The notes beneath the pieces were generated by a model. The model saw only the letters and a list, made by a program, of their open reading frames with translations, was not told where the DNA came from and made no database searches. From Echiichthys vipera (taxonomy: Eukaryota > Chordata > Actinopteri > Perciformes > Trachinidae): a stretch of DNA of 64,000 nt. The translations under genes and the position numbers were made by a program. The stretch spans positions 19,619,986 through 19,683,985 of the forward strand of contig OY829652.1 in assembly GCA_963691815.1 (NCBI GenBank), read 5' to 3'. Each line of letters starts with the position of its first letter. The stretch's first letter is position 1. Shown here piece by piece: positions 41,511 to 53,879 of this stretch.

Positions 41511-41871
41511 CCGCCACAAATTTCTAGTGGGTCATATATAATGATTGAGAGGGATTATTAGTTTATACAATGTTTTATAGGAAAATCCTACTAACTATGC
41601 CTCAAAGATAATATCATGCTCTAGTACACTGACACATTCTCTACAATACTGATAATGTATTTATACATTACATTTTGGTAGGTCCACATATTTGACATCA
41701 AATACCCTAAAACTGTTTTCTACTCTTGTGCATACGTGTGTTTCTGTATCACAATGTGGGGAATGATGATGAAACAGTGATATATGGAGGTTAATAACCT
41801 TTCAGCCTGGCTCTGTTTTATTGGAGGAGTGAGCCTTATGAATCATGTGGGTGCTCTAGGTGTGTTCACAT

Positions 41872-42050
<179 letters not shown>

Positions 42051-42363
42051 TGCATACGTGCATGTATGTACACTTCTGTTATGTGTAAGAATGAGAGCAT
42101 GATTTATTTGTGCATTTAACCTTGAAGCAGTGCCTCTTTTCTTACAGTAGAACATATGTGTTGGTTAACAGTAGTAATCACTGGTAGGGGAAGTGTGTGT
42201 GAGTGAGAGCAGGAGGGGGAAAGGTGTGAGCAGAGGTTGATTGCAAAGCCATTTCCCAAGGCTTTGTCGCGCTCTGTTAGCGGAAGAGCTCCATTTCAGA
42301 GACAATTTGTCTACTGCTGAACACATTGGCAAAGAGTGGCCTTGTGGTGAAGAAAGCTTGTAG

Positions 42364-42531
<168 letters not shown>

Positions 42532-43906
42532 AAAACTTAAGCTGCCTGTGTGTGCCCTTTGTGTATGCATGAGGGATGATTCCCGGGAGACCTTACCTGT
42601 TCTTACAGTATATCCCTGTTTATATAGAAAAGTAGTGCAAGAGAGCTCCTAAATAAATCACTTTTGACATGAACACAGATACAAGCACCTTGCAATCACC
42701 ATCTACCAGCCATCAGCGTCTAGCTGAGTGGCCACATTGGAAGGGTCGTGATCCTCTCTTCAGCTGGTTTCAAGGAGCTTGCTCGTTCGCCCACAAGATT
42801 TTTGGAGAGGTTATCCATCATCTTCAAATCTCAGCCCTACAGGAGCTGCTGTTTCTGCAGTCACTTACACATGCACACAGCTTATGCAGAGGATGTAACT
42901 TTGGGCCTATTTTCACACCATTTTCTTGTTCACTCAGTGTATGGTTTTTGGCAATACCATTGTCTGTTTCTGTGGCATGCGGTCACCAGCAGCACCATGT
43001 TAAAGAAGTGCCCGTAATATCATTCTAATATTTATTTCAACATAAATAGTTATTTCAAAGATAATATTTTAAACACATTTTGGTCCTATAACTACATTAA
43101 AGTGCAATTGCACAGTTGCATGGTAGAATCTTATGTATCTCACAAAGAAACACGTAAACTACTTGTTTATAGACTTACTATACAGAAAGGGGTCTCAACT
43201 ACACAGTTTTAATCATTGTCAATAGTAAAGGTAACTCAAAGAGCTGCTCTCTTCTTTGTAAGGACAGATGGACTAAGTGAATAATGCATCTTGATGACAT
43301 CATTTTGGTTGTGTAAAACATATGGGTAAAAGCCTGCCATTGCCTGCCTATTTTTATTTGCCATTATCCTCCCTTTCCACTCAAGATGATTGTGATTGGT
43401 TAAATAAAGAAATACAAACAAGCCAGAGTGTTTTCCCCTATACCAGAATGATAGCAGCAAGACCATACTGCATCACTAACACTGTGCTTCAGCTATAGGT
43501 CTGGCTATGTGAGATTAGGTGAAACTTTATAAAACAATTTGATTAATAATGATGTATACATATTTTATGTATATTTTTCAGGAGCAAAAAGCATTTATTC
43601 ACGTATGCACCCAGAAGTCATTTTCCATATGTTCTCAAAATGTAAACTCCTGTGGTATCATTTTTCAGTAGGAGTCAGAATTCAGTGGATTTATACACTG
43701 TACAGGACAAATATGGAGTATTCAAATGCCTGTCTTGTCTGTTGTTGCATCTATGTAGCTGTCTATCTTTGAGATGCAAGGAATCTAAATATATATAGGG
43801 CAAAACTACCTGGAAGGACATCGTTTCTGCAAGAGAGAGTGTATAGTTGGTTTTCTGGTGCATGTATAGTCACAGCTTCTTACTTATTTTATTGACTTTC
43901 TTCCAG

Positions 43907-44049
43907 GTATGCTGTTCTGCGAGACCCAGCGGGCTGGCTGAGTGTGAGCCCAGTCACAGGAACTGTCAACACTTCGGCCTCGCTGGACCGTGAGTCTCCT
44001 TATGTCAAGGACAATAAATACACAGCTGTCTTCATTGCCACAGATAACG
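43907..44049 (+). CDS. cdh13: cdh13 exon d: cadherin repeat EC4, second part
   Basis: Exon of 143 nt; its first base completes the split Arg codon of exon c, giving R-YAVLRDPAGWLSVSPVTG followed by TVNTSASLDRESPYV and a TDN at the end (phase 1). The acceptor is TTTCTTCCAG and the donor GTGAGT at 44050. LDRESP is the canonical calcium-binding LDRE motif of a cadherin repeat and DPAGWL..P..GTV is the typical strand before it. The reading frame would continue with a glycine codon. No further cdh13 exon was found to 64000, so the EC5 and GPI-signal exons are beyond the window. Confidence 0.93.
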
Positions 44050-45379
44050 GTGAGTTGCAAATACCCAACTGTATGAAAATAATAGAGGATAATTAGAAAT
44101 AAACAACATGGCATGTATTTTAAATAATCTGTAAAACCTTCAGATAAATACAGATACATTTTGCTACTTTTCCACTGATATAATATAACAGTAATTGTTA
44201 GCTAGCAAATGCAAGGCTTAGGAATTAATTAAAATTGGTTCCTAGAAGCAACCATTTTTATGCACAAAAAGTGACAAAGGATTGTTTGAAACAATTCAAT
44301 GTAGATTTGGATTGCCAGTAAATGTATTGATAGTCCTGGTGGATTAAGACTGCAACAGAAAGGCATTGCCAAAATCCTTTAATTATAAGTGTAAAACCAC
44401 CATAGCAATACAAATGTCAACCATATTTGCCAAGTTCACTCTAACTACCACTTAAATAAACTATTTGAGGTGTTTTAAGGGTATTATCTTGATAAAGATG
44501 TGTATTTATGCAGTCGGAACAAGCCAACAAGTCTTCCAACTATAGATGTATTCTCACTTGAATTATCCAAAGAATCCCCCCTGGGTGATGAGTGTTGGAG
44601 CAGAATCATTGCAAAACATGAAAAAGAAACAAAGCCTGCCTCTGCATATACCTACATTTCACTCTTTGGAAGGACTTACACTGTTGGTTAGTTACACCTG
44701 GCCACAGTGAAACTGTCATTATCCCATGGTGACAGTGGGATGGCCTTACGTGGCACTGCTTCTCACAGACCATATGGTCGCTGGTTGGCAGTGTCAGTGG
44801 AGCTGCTGCTCTGAGACTTTCTAAGGCACAGATGAAAGTGTCAAGAGCCCCGGCGCGTCCTTTTTTCTCTTTACTTCTCTTCTCCTGTGTTTCGCTGTCT
44901 CTTTGTCCCTCTCTTTCACTGTCTCTCTCCCTCTCCCTATCAATCTATCTGGTCTCCTGTGCTCAGGGAGATTCTGACAGATCCATTAGAGGAACAGAGA
45001 GATTCTATTAGTAGGCAGCAGAATAGCACTGTTGTGCTGGGGAATTTGGCAGCCTTGGAAAGATGAGCATTGAAAGAGGAGTAATGATAGAGCAGGAGGT
45101 GAAGCTGGAGGAGGTGTAAGGGTCAAAAGAAGAAGAGAAAGGAAGGGACACGAGAGGCAATAACAGGAAAAAGATATAAAGCCAGGGAAGTTGGTAAGGA
45201 ATAGGTGGAGAAGAAGAAAAATGGTGAAGAGTATGAGTGGGCAGGGCAGGGAGTAAGATTAGTGTTGGAGTCAACAGAGGATACAGGGTAAGAAGATGAT
45301 TCACAGCTTCATATTTCATAAGCTACTGATGTGACATTGTTATGCATCTGCTTTAAAGAAACCGTATCAGGAGACATTT

Positions 45380-45570
45380 GGGGAAATATAATTATTTGTT
45401 TTCTTGCGGAGAGTTAGATGAGAATTATCACTCTCAAGGATTTATGTTAAATAAAAGCTGGCACCAGCCGCTAGTTAGTTTAGCTTAGTATAAAGACAGG
45501 TAACAAGTTAAAAAAAATTCATCCCAGCACTTCTGAAAGCGACCTAATTAATAAAAACTGAAGTGTAAAA
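45380..45570. repeat. Dispersed fish repeat fragment
   Basis: GAGAGTTAGATGAGAATTAT followed by GCTAGTTAGTTTAGCTTAGT and ATAAAGACAGGTAACAAG is the wording of a very common percomorph interspersed repeat (recalled, not searched). No coding and no clear ends. Confidence 0.5.
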
Positions 45571-47870
45571 AATACTCATTGTTGTCCAGTGCGGAACTAA
45601 GCTAGCCAATTTCAAATTTTGACTTGATGATTGCGCAAGGTTAGGTCACATCACCAAAGTTATTACAGCTTATCCTTTCAAATGATAGGTCATTGATGAA
45701 GAGTTTCCTCCCTTGTCTTTCTAGACAATGTCTTTTCCATTTTCTCTAGGCATTGCCACATCAGGCCATTCTTCTTAAACTCTTGGTCTGCCCTCCTTCC
45801 CCAAATGTTTCTGTGTCAAAAATGTCAAATTGCTGGAGGTGGTAGAATAAAAAAGCAAGAGTCAGTAGGGTTCATCTTGACATGTAGTGGACAAACCAAC
45901 CAACATTGTCATCCTTTGAGCCAAAAAAACTCAAACTGCACTCCATCCTATTTCTGTCTAACGTGTAAAAGTTATATATCAGATTCACTTGTGTCCTAAG
46001 TCACTTTTCTACAAAGATATAAGGAAGGATAACTATAAAAACTCCTGCACCCAGACCTTTAACAACCTACTGAATTCGTGCTTGCATGTGTGCAGTGTGT
46101 GTGCATGTGGTTGAAATGTGAGCAGAATACTAATATCCACTCGATCCCTGCCTCGTCTCTTTTGCTGCACACTCTGTCATTGACATGACAAATATGCTCC
46201 TTCACTGCAGCGATCTGCCCAATGATTGTAAGACAACCTACCTATGTAGACTACCAACAGGATATCGATTGACCCTTACATCTTCATCTTTATGTGGAGA
46301 CCTTAGATGAATACCTATCCACTGTGCACTTGAAAGGAGAAGGGTGAGAGTGAGAGGAGAAATAGACTTGTGTCAAACAGAAAGGGAGGAGGTCAAAGGA
46401 GAGGCACATATAACGAGTAAATATACACAAAAAGACAATTGGAAAAACAAATTCTCGAGTTGGAAAAAACATTGTTTGAAAGAAGCAGAATCAAAAGTGG
46501 GTTAGAGAGAGGTCTTTAACAGCATATCGACCATGGAATGACAAGCAGGATTTGAACCTACTGAATATATCAAAAGGAAAAGATTATGTCAGTAACCTTG
46601 TAACTAAAATGCATTTTCTCCTTTTTTATGGGTGGCCATTCTTGCTAGCTTGAAATGGGAGTCATACTCTTGGTCAATGTTTTGCATGGTTAACAACAGA
46701 TTGACTGCTCCTGGTTACCAGCATGAGTGCAGGTCAGCTGGAGCAGGCCTCCAGCCCGCAACAGATGGTGAACAATGAAGAGAACATGCTGGAAAGAGGG
46801 AAGTCAAGAAGTGTGGTCAGGAAGAGAGGCTAAGATGGCAGTCAGCAATAGGACAAAAAAAGACAAGAACACATTATCTGAGGGTTTATCAAGGTGGTGA
46901 AGTCAATGTCAATAATGTTGAGGTTAAGGTCAAGGGTCATCTCAGCTGAAGAATTTTCAACATTAAGACTGTAGTCTGGCGGTTACACTCCGTTGCCATA
47001 GCACTCAACTGCACATGCAGGAGAGGCAGACAGCCATTCGTCACTCCATGATGTGTGAAGTTGTCGACTTGAATGAGTGTTGGATTGTGTGATACATGTG
47101 CACATATAAGTGTATAAATGTATCCGTTTATTTGCATGCACTGGTGCTCACCCTCATCCCTGCAATTATATTTGTGCACATTGTCTCCCTCCTCCTATGA
47201 TGTGTTTCTGTTACGGAGTTATGACTGAAAATTCACAACCCAGTTTTGCCCGTTCAATGGCACCTGGCAGGCCGGCGGAGTGGCACAACCATGTTTGAAG
47301 AGATATTGTTTCAACCTGAGCAGAAGGCTTGACAGGCTGTTTATATAAACTCTCATCAGTAGCTGCTGGTTTTGCACGCCAGCAAATTCTCTTCTGCTCT
47401 CTGGTTCCCCGCTGGGATGCCAGCTGTTCCTGCATCTTACCCTCTTCTCCTTGGTCACATTAGGTTTTTTTTCTATTCTGTGTCGTTGTATCTGTTTTGC
47501 GTGTAGGTGAGTTAAAGTTGTTTGTCCATCCCTGTTTTTAATGTCTTTGTCCTGGTCCATGTAGTGCCTCTCTAGCCTGCCCCTCCACTCGCTACTATGT
47601 GTTGTGGTGCAATGTTTTCTCCTGCTCCTCATTTAAATATTAAACCACCTCCTGGTGGGAGCCATTTGTCATGAGGAGACATGAATACATTATCAGAACC
47701 CCAGTCGTCTGAAACGGGGCGAGACACACGCACACACACACGCACATAAGCACGCACACACAGTGTGTGTGCTTTAGTGTCTGCTTCCAACACACCTCCT
47801 ATTAAAAACAGTTATGCACAGAAGAGCTGAGCAGTTTTGGCTTTGAACATGTGGAATTACGGAGGGGAAA

Positions 47871-48057
<187 letters not shown>

Positions 48058-48277
48058 ACAACCTCCGCACAGTCAAAGAGAGCTTTGTTAATTACAGGAA
48101 TATTAAGTATTACACACACATACATGCGCTCAGACTGAGCAGTGTGATAAGTCTCTGCATTCATCACAGTCAGATCACATCCCCTCTGCTTTAAATCAAA
48201 AGCAGGAGGCAAAAGGAGAGGGGGGATGCTGAATTCTAATGGGTTAATATGGTGTTCAGATGGATGTAAAATTAAGA

Positions 48278-48278
<1 letters not shown>

Positions 48279-48332
<54 letters not shown>
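48279..48332 (+). repeat. (GT)n microsatellite with flanking GTGAGGAC repeat
   Basis: 27 GT units followed directly by TTTGTCTTTATTAAGTTGTG and several GTGAGGAC copies (48349-48428). The same flank, inverted, sits at 63608-63632. Confidence 0.96.
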
Positions 48333-48335
<3 letters not shown>

Positions 48336-48737
48336 TCTTTATTAAGTTGTGAGGACCAACCCCTGACAAGACACCAACGTTGTGAGGACATTTGTAGTTG
48401 TGAGGACATTTTGCCCGGTCCTCACAAAGAAAATGCAGTAATAGCATCCTTTGACCCTAATGACTTATCTGTGTAAGTTTCAGCAAATGTCCTCAGAGAC
48501 ATAGTAAACCCTGAAATCTGTGTTAAACACAGCTCCCCCTATGGACACACACTGCTACTGCAGGTACAATTTTACTATGACGCTCGACAAGCATATGATT
48601 TTCTGATTGGCTGATGCAGGGGATTTTTGTGATTGGCTGTTGGCGGTCTTGTGACAGGGTGTAAGTGTGCATGCACAGGAACAGGATTCAGACACAAGAG
48701 AATAAGGCTGTTAGGGGATTTAAATGGAATAAGACAT

Positions 48738-48913
48738 CATATATATACATATATATTTTTTTAAACACATATATATATATGACTGTATGTGTGTGCATAT
48801 ATATATATATATATATACATGTATTTAAAAATAAATGACACAAATAGAGGTCTTTAAAAAAATGATTCTAATTTTAAAGTAGTCCATAATCACTGATACA
48901 ATTAATACTAATA

Positions 48914-48941
<28 letters not shown>
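48738..48941 (+). repeat. AT-rich simple sequence: (TA)n and (ATA)n
   Basis: Three TA runs (48738-48756, 48769-48780, 48798-48818) and an (ATA) run at 48914-48941. Confidence 0.93.
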
Positions 48942-48944
<3 letters not shown>

Positions 48945-50040
48945 CATATTTGATAATTAGAAATAATAACTAATGCTGTAGTCTCTAATGACATGTTAAC
49001 AACTAATTAACTTTACATCTAATACAGCAGGCACACTGAACTGGCGTATTTAGAGTAAAGCCACATTCACCACTAGTTGCAGCAACTTAACTTATTCATT
49101 TAGAGTTTTGGTTGATTTTAATAGTGATTCTTAATATGATGACAACCTGATGCCTTTGATTACCACTTTCAACTGTAGCCACCTTTCCTTTCTTCTCTTC
49201 TTACACATATTTTATCTTGCCATTATCTGCTGCTCTTTCACCAACTGTTGCCTGCATCACATCCTTCTCCCTGCTTCTAAACCAGCCTGCCCTCCCTCCC
49301 TCCCTGCTTATGAACCATAAACTCACCTGCTCACCATCATCCCCATTAAGATGGCCAGCTCACCCTGCTTTCCCTGAATGTGACCCAGTCTGCCCAACAG
49401 GAGCTGCCTTCATCAGCTCTTCTTGCCTGCACTGTCCCATTTTCATGTCCCTCCATATTCCATGTTGTAAATTGTTTTCTTTTCTTCATACAACATATTG
49501 TATTTTGCATGTCTCCCTGTTGGGCAAGAGATCACTCCTCTGTTTCTCATCCTTAGGGCTCTTCTATCAAATATGAGCTATTAAAGAAAAACACTTGTAA
49601 TCCCTAAAATATCAGCCACTTTGTCTGTTTCTCAGTATTTGTACCTTTACCCATCACCTACTTTGTCTACTGCTCGCTAACCTGCTCCCAAGATCTATAA
49701 GGCCTAATTTAACTAAGAGCCCTGATAGTTGACCTGTCTGTGTGCATTGCCTTTTGTCTGTTTTTAGACCTCAAACAGTGAATCAGCACCAGTGTCTGTT
49801 TTAAGAGTTCACAGCCAAGGAGAGCTCTAAAGCTGGGGTAGCTGTTGAGTTTTTTCAAATTAACTCCAAAGTCAGGTTTTCACTTTCAAAATGAGGTGGC
49901 AGATCTAATTTTTAATTACAGTATCATGAACTCAAAGATATATTATAATTATACAAAAAATATAAAATACAATTTTCTCAAATCACAAAAAAACATGATT
50001 GTAAGATGTGAATGTGATATAAAACATGTAAAACTCTCAG

Positions 50041-50240
50041 TTAAAAACAAACAGCATAGATTAAAGAGCAAAGATCTGCAGGGATCTTTCTCTCAACTCA
50101 AGCTGAATTCATGCAATATTGTGTGGTCCCTGCAGGGTCAAGTGAGGTCAGACGAGCAGACAGAGCTGTGAGGGTGGGGGAGGGGCGGCACCAGTTTGCA
50201 CCTGCAGTTCTCTCGGCAGCTAAGCTGCATTCAGGGAAAT
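50041..50240 (+). repeat. Partial second copy of the nested gene's upstream region
   Basis: AAACAAACAGCATA followed by GATCTTTCTCTCAACTCAAG is shared between about 50045-50115 and 53387-53456, and weaker matches continue (ACAGAGCTGTG; GCAGCT..GCTGCATTCA; GAAATGGG) to about 50245 and 53525. The second place lies 100-250 bp before the start codon of the nested gene. No coding exon follows the first copy. Confidence 0.6.
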
Positions 50241-50744
50241 GGGAATTCTGACCACTTCACTAAAAGCAGGTGATTAAAATTGAATTTGTCAATAGTATCA
50301 CTGAACTTGCTCTGTTTTGTTTAAAGGAGCATGCTTTTGACTCTTTTAGTGGTTTGAGAAACATTTTCACTCAACTATGGTGGCTCACCACTGTTTAATA
50401 GAAAAGCTACACACCAAGAAAACTACAGGCCTTTCTCTTGTTACTTATCTGTTCGTCAGGGATCCATGCATTGTAGCAATCACACAAGCCTTAATGAAAC
50501 TAATAAAATAATGGTCATAAGCTAGCAAAACCAAGATCAGAGCAAATGAGCAAACAGGGAGGGAGCAGCGAAGAGCTCACTAAGCTACCACTGAAGGCCA
50601 CAATAGAAAACAGGTCCATTCTATGACAACCTCATGATAAAGACAATAACAACCTTATGACAACACGGACCTTACAACTCTCTTCAGCTGCAGCATCAAT
50701 AACAAAGGGTTGGGGTAGTCATCCTTTTCTGGATATTGACCTCT

Positions 50745-52815
50745 AACAACTGCTGTTTTTTTTATAACTCGCCAACACTTTGACCAAGAAAGCTGAAATT
50801 ACAGTATGTGTATCAGGGCATCAGGATCATCCACTGTCAAACTTTCAGACCTGTGCGACCTTCAGAAGTGTCAAAGGTCACCATTTAGGGTCAAATCAGA
50901 CATCTTACAACTGCCCTTTTTTAATAACATGCTAACACTTTGGGCTGGAAGGCTGAAATTACAGTATGTTCATCAGACCACCACGGACATGTACGTGCTC
51001 ATCTCAGGCCCCTGAACCACATTTAACAATTTCAGACCTGCACGACTTTTAGAAGAAGACTCAAAGGGTGTAAAGATGTAAAGGTCTGACAGCTCCGGGT
51101 TTTTAAGATTTCAAACAGCCAATTAAGAAATCCGCTGGGATTTGTTTTTCTTTCCCACTGGATTATTATTCAGTGACCTCTGAGGGTCTTCTACTCCGAC
51201 TTTGGGGTCCGTGGAGTGAAAGGTCACTGAGCAGCATCCAAAAAGACACTTTATTCAAAACACCATGCAAAAAAAATACAATTTCTTTAATAACTTGCAA
51301 ACGCTTTGACCAAGAGGGCTGAAACTACATTATGTTCATCAGACCACTATGGGCATACACTGTGAAAAGTTTCACACCTGTGCAACCTTCATAAGTGTCA
51401 AAGGTCAACAATCTGTGTGAAATCTGACCTTTAAGCTTATTTTCTTAAATAATTCATAGGTTTTGATAAAGGGACATAAAATTTTAGTATGTTGCATGTC
51501 GGATGGCCTCCTATCGGAAACTTCTGGTCCTGTTGCGATTGGACCCCCGTGGAGCTACTTGGCTTTCCAAAGGGCCTACAGAGTTGGGTCTTGGGGGGAT
51601 TCATTTGCATCTTGTCACAAGTCTACAGGCCAAGTTTCAAGTGATTTGGTCCATCTTTGTGGAGATGGCGGGTGTGGGAATGCAAATGTTCAAAGCCCCG
51701 CCTTTCCTTAAGTACACGTCCGATCGGCACTGAACAAACGTGTACGCGCTTGTCCCAGGCCCCCAAACCACATATTACAATTTCAGACCTGCACGACTTT
51801 TAGAAAAAGACTTTCTCCAAAATGGCCAGCCAGCTCAGAGGGTGTAAAGATGTAATGGTCTGACAGCTCCTGATTTTTAAGATTTCAAACAGCCAATTAA
51901 GAAAACCGCTGGGATTTGGTTTTTTTTCCCACTGGATTATTATTCAGTGACCTCTGAGGGTCTTCTACTCCGACTTTGGGGTCCGTGGAGTCAAAGGTCA
52001 CTGAGCAGCAGCCAAAAAGACACTTTATCCTTTAAACCATGGGGAAAATACAATTTCTTCAATAACTGACCAAGGATTTGACCAAGAGGGCTGAAATTAC
52101 AGTATGTGTATCAGGGCACCAGGATCATCCACGGTGCAAACTCTCAGACCTGTGTGACCTTCAGAGGTGTCAAAGCAACACCTAGGGTCATACTGTTCAG
52201 CTGTTCTTTATGAATAACACGCCAATGCTTTGGGCTGGAAGGCTATGTTACAGTATCTTCATCAGACCATCAGGGGCATACGCTGTGCAAACTTTCAGAC
52301 CTGTGCAACCTTCACAGAGGTCACGTTTCCCTGTAAAAAAAAATGGGCAAAAAGCAATGCTCATGTTTCTGACTTCATAGAACATCTATTTTAATAGCAT
52401 CTATTTAATAACTTCCACAAGCTTTGGCCTATCAGGCTGAAAGTTTGAAAGTGTCAAAGAATACTTATCAGTGTGAAATCTGACCATTTTGACCCCATTT
52501 CCTTGAATAAATCACCAAGGCTTTGAGATGGGGAGCTGAGATGTGGATATATTGTCCAGAGCATGAGGGACATTGCATATCTAGAATTTTAGACCTGTCA
52601 GACTTTCAGAAGGATCACAATTGACTGTCCAGGGTCGCTTCAGGCCTCTGAAGCCTACAATTGGAAGCCTTAGTGTTTAATAACCTCCACACACTTTGGC
52701 CTATCAGGCTGACAGTTTGATATGTTTATCAGGGGGCAAGGGCCCCATCCACTATGTGCAGTTTCACACCCGTGCAACCTTCACAAGTGTCAAAGGTCAC
52801 CGATCAGTGGGAAAT
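50745..52815 (+). repeat. Diverged tandem-repeat tract upstream of the nested gene
   Basis: Two levels of repetition. Long unit: the block around 51065-51250 (GGTGTAAAGATGTAA..GGTCTGACAGCTCC ... TCTTCTACTCCGACTTTGGG) recurs at about 51839-52025, offset 774 bp and nearly identical. Short motif: GGCTGAAATTACAGTATGT, followed by ATCAG and AACTTTCAGACCTGTGC..CCTTCA, recurs near 50790, 50950, 51320, 52090, 52240 and in weaker form near 52440 and 52700. No long open frame runs through it. Confidence 0.7.
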
Positions 52816-52819
52816 CTGA

Positions 52820-53140
52820 GGGCGCAGTCACACTGTCCTTCCGCACCGCGACCCAGGCTTTAGGGTACTTGTCCCCCCTCCCTATTGGCATATGTCCCAA
52901 CAGGCGCACAGGAAATAACCTCAGAACCGCCGTAGGCCTCGTGCTCGTACACGTGCTCACGCTCGTGCTCGTACACGTGCAGACGTGCTTTACTAAAGCC
53001 CACCTCTCCCAAACGGGCCGTGGACGGCAAGCGTGCCGCTCCTAGACGTGGTACGGTTGCACTCACACTGGTCAAAGGAACCAGACTTTAGCCGTGACAC
53101 ATGCTGGGGCACGGGACGGAGGCACAGTGGGAGGGCGCCC
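52820..53140. mobile_element. PIF/Harbinger-type MITE, copy 1 (5' of nested gene)
   Basis: 321 bp starting GGGCGCAGTCACACTGTCC and ending in a degraded inverted GGAGGGCGCCC. The flanks are TGA (52817-52819) and TGA (53141-53143), a 3-bp target duplication typical of PIF/Harbinger. Internal sequence (TAAAGCCCACCTCT, GGGCCGTGGACGGC, GCACTCACACTG) matches the reverse complement of the copy at 59561-60111. It contains a short internal repeat of CTCGTGCTCGTACACGTGC. Non-coding. Confidence 0.78.
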
Positions 53141-53639
53141 TGAGTAGAGGACTTAAGTTAGGAGAGTGGATGAAACTTAAGCTGTTCTCGTTTTTATTTT
53201 AAAAATGAAAAAATATGATAAAACATCCTATAATAGATTTTTATTTTATATAAATATAATTAAAGAAATTTAAAAAATATATAAATATACATACAATAAA
53301 TCTAAAATATCTTTTGGGAAATATCACTAAATATATAACAGTAAGACATGTGTTTAAAACAAATAATGTAATACCCTTGGTTCAAAACAAACAGCATAAA
53401 TTAGAGAGCAAAGCTCTGCAGGGATCTTTCTCTCAACTCAAGCTGAACTCATGCAACATTACCCCTCCCCCACCCACACACAGAGCTGTGCACACCTGGC
53501 AGCTGCATTCATGAGAAATGGGGATTTGTACTATTTCACCTACAAGTTGCTGAGTAATAGAATTTCTCTGGAAATAGTTAATTTAATGTCTTGGACTGCT
53601 GAGCCACCGTAGATATTATGAACATTTCAAGATAATATA

Positions 53640-53879
53640 ATGAGTACGACTCCTTTAGAGACCACAAAAGAAAAAGAAAAATGTAATATGAAGTTTCAAA
53701 AAAAGATTCTGCACTTTCCCGACGTCTGTGAATGCATCACTGAAATCAAGGCTCATCAGCGCAAGCTGCGTCGGCTGGAGAGACTCAGACAGCGGCACGA
53801 GGACAGCGAGCGACGCTACGAAGAGCAAATTAAAGTCAAAAACAAAGAAGAGCAAGAGCAAACACAACAACTTTTACAG
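53640..53879 (+). CDS. Exon 1 of the nested recombinase gene: N-terminal coiled-coil
   Basis: Encodes 80 residues in phase 0, beginning MSTTPLETTKEKEKC and rich in Arg, Glu, Lys and Gln from residue 35 (HQRKLRRLERLRQRHEDSER), with leucines spaced as in a coiled-coil. The donor is CAG|GTAAGA at 53880. It probably drives oligomerisation; recombinases act as tetramers, but that is inference. The upstream in-frame TGA at 53619 supports the start, unless a 5' exon is missed. Confidence 0.75.

Noticed and set aside
49217..49576. 119-codon Pro/Ser/Leu-rich + strand frame
   Set aside because: Pyrimidine-rich composition explains the openness; no domain, no splice sites in phase with cdh13.
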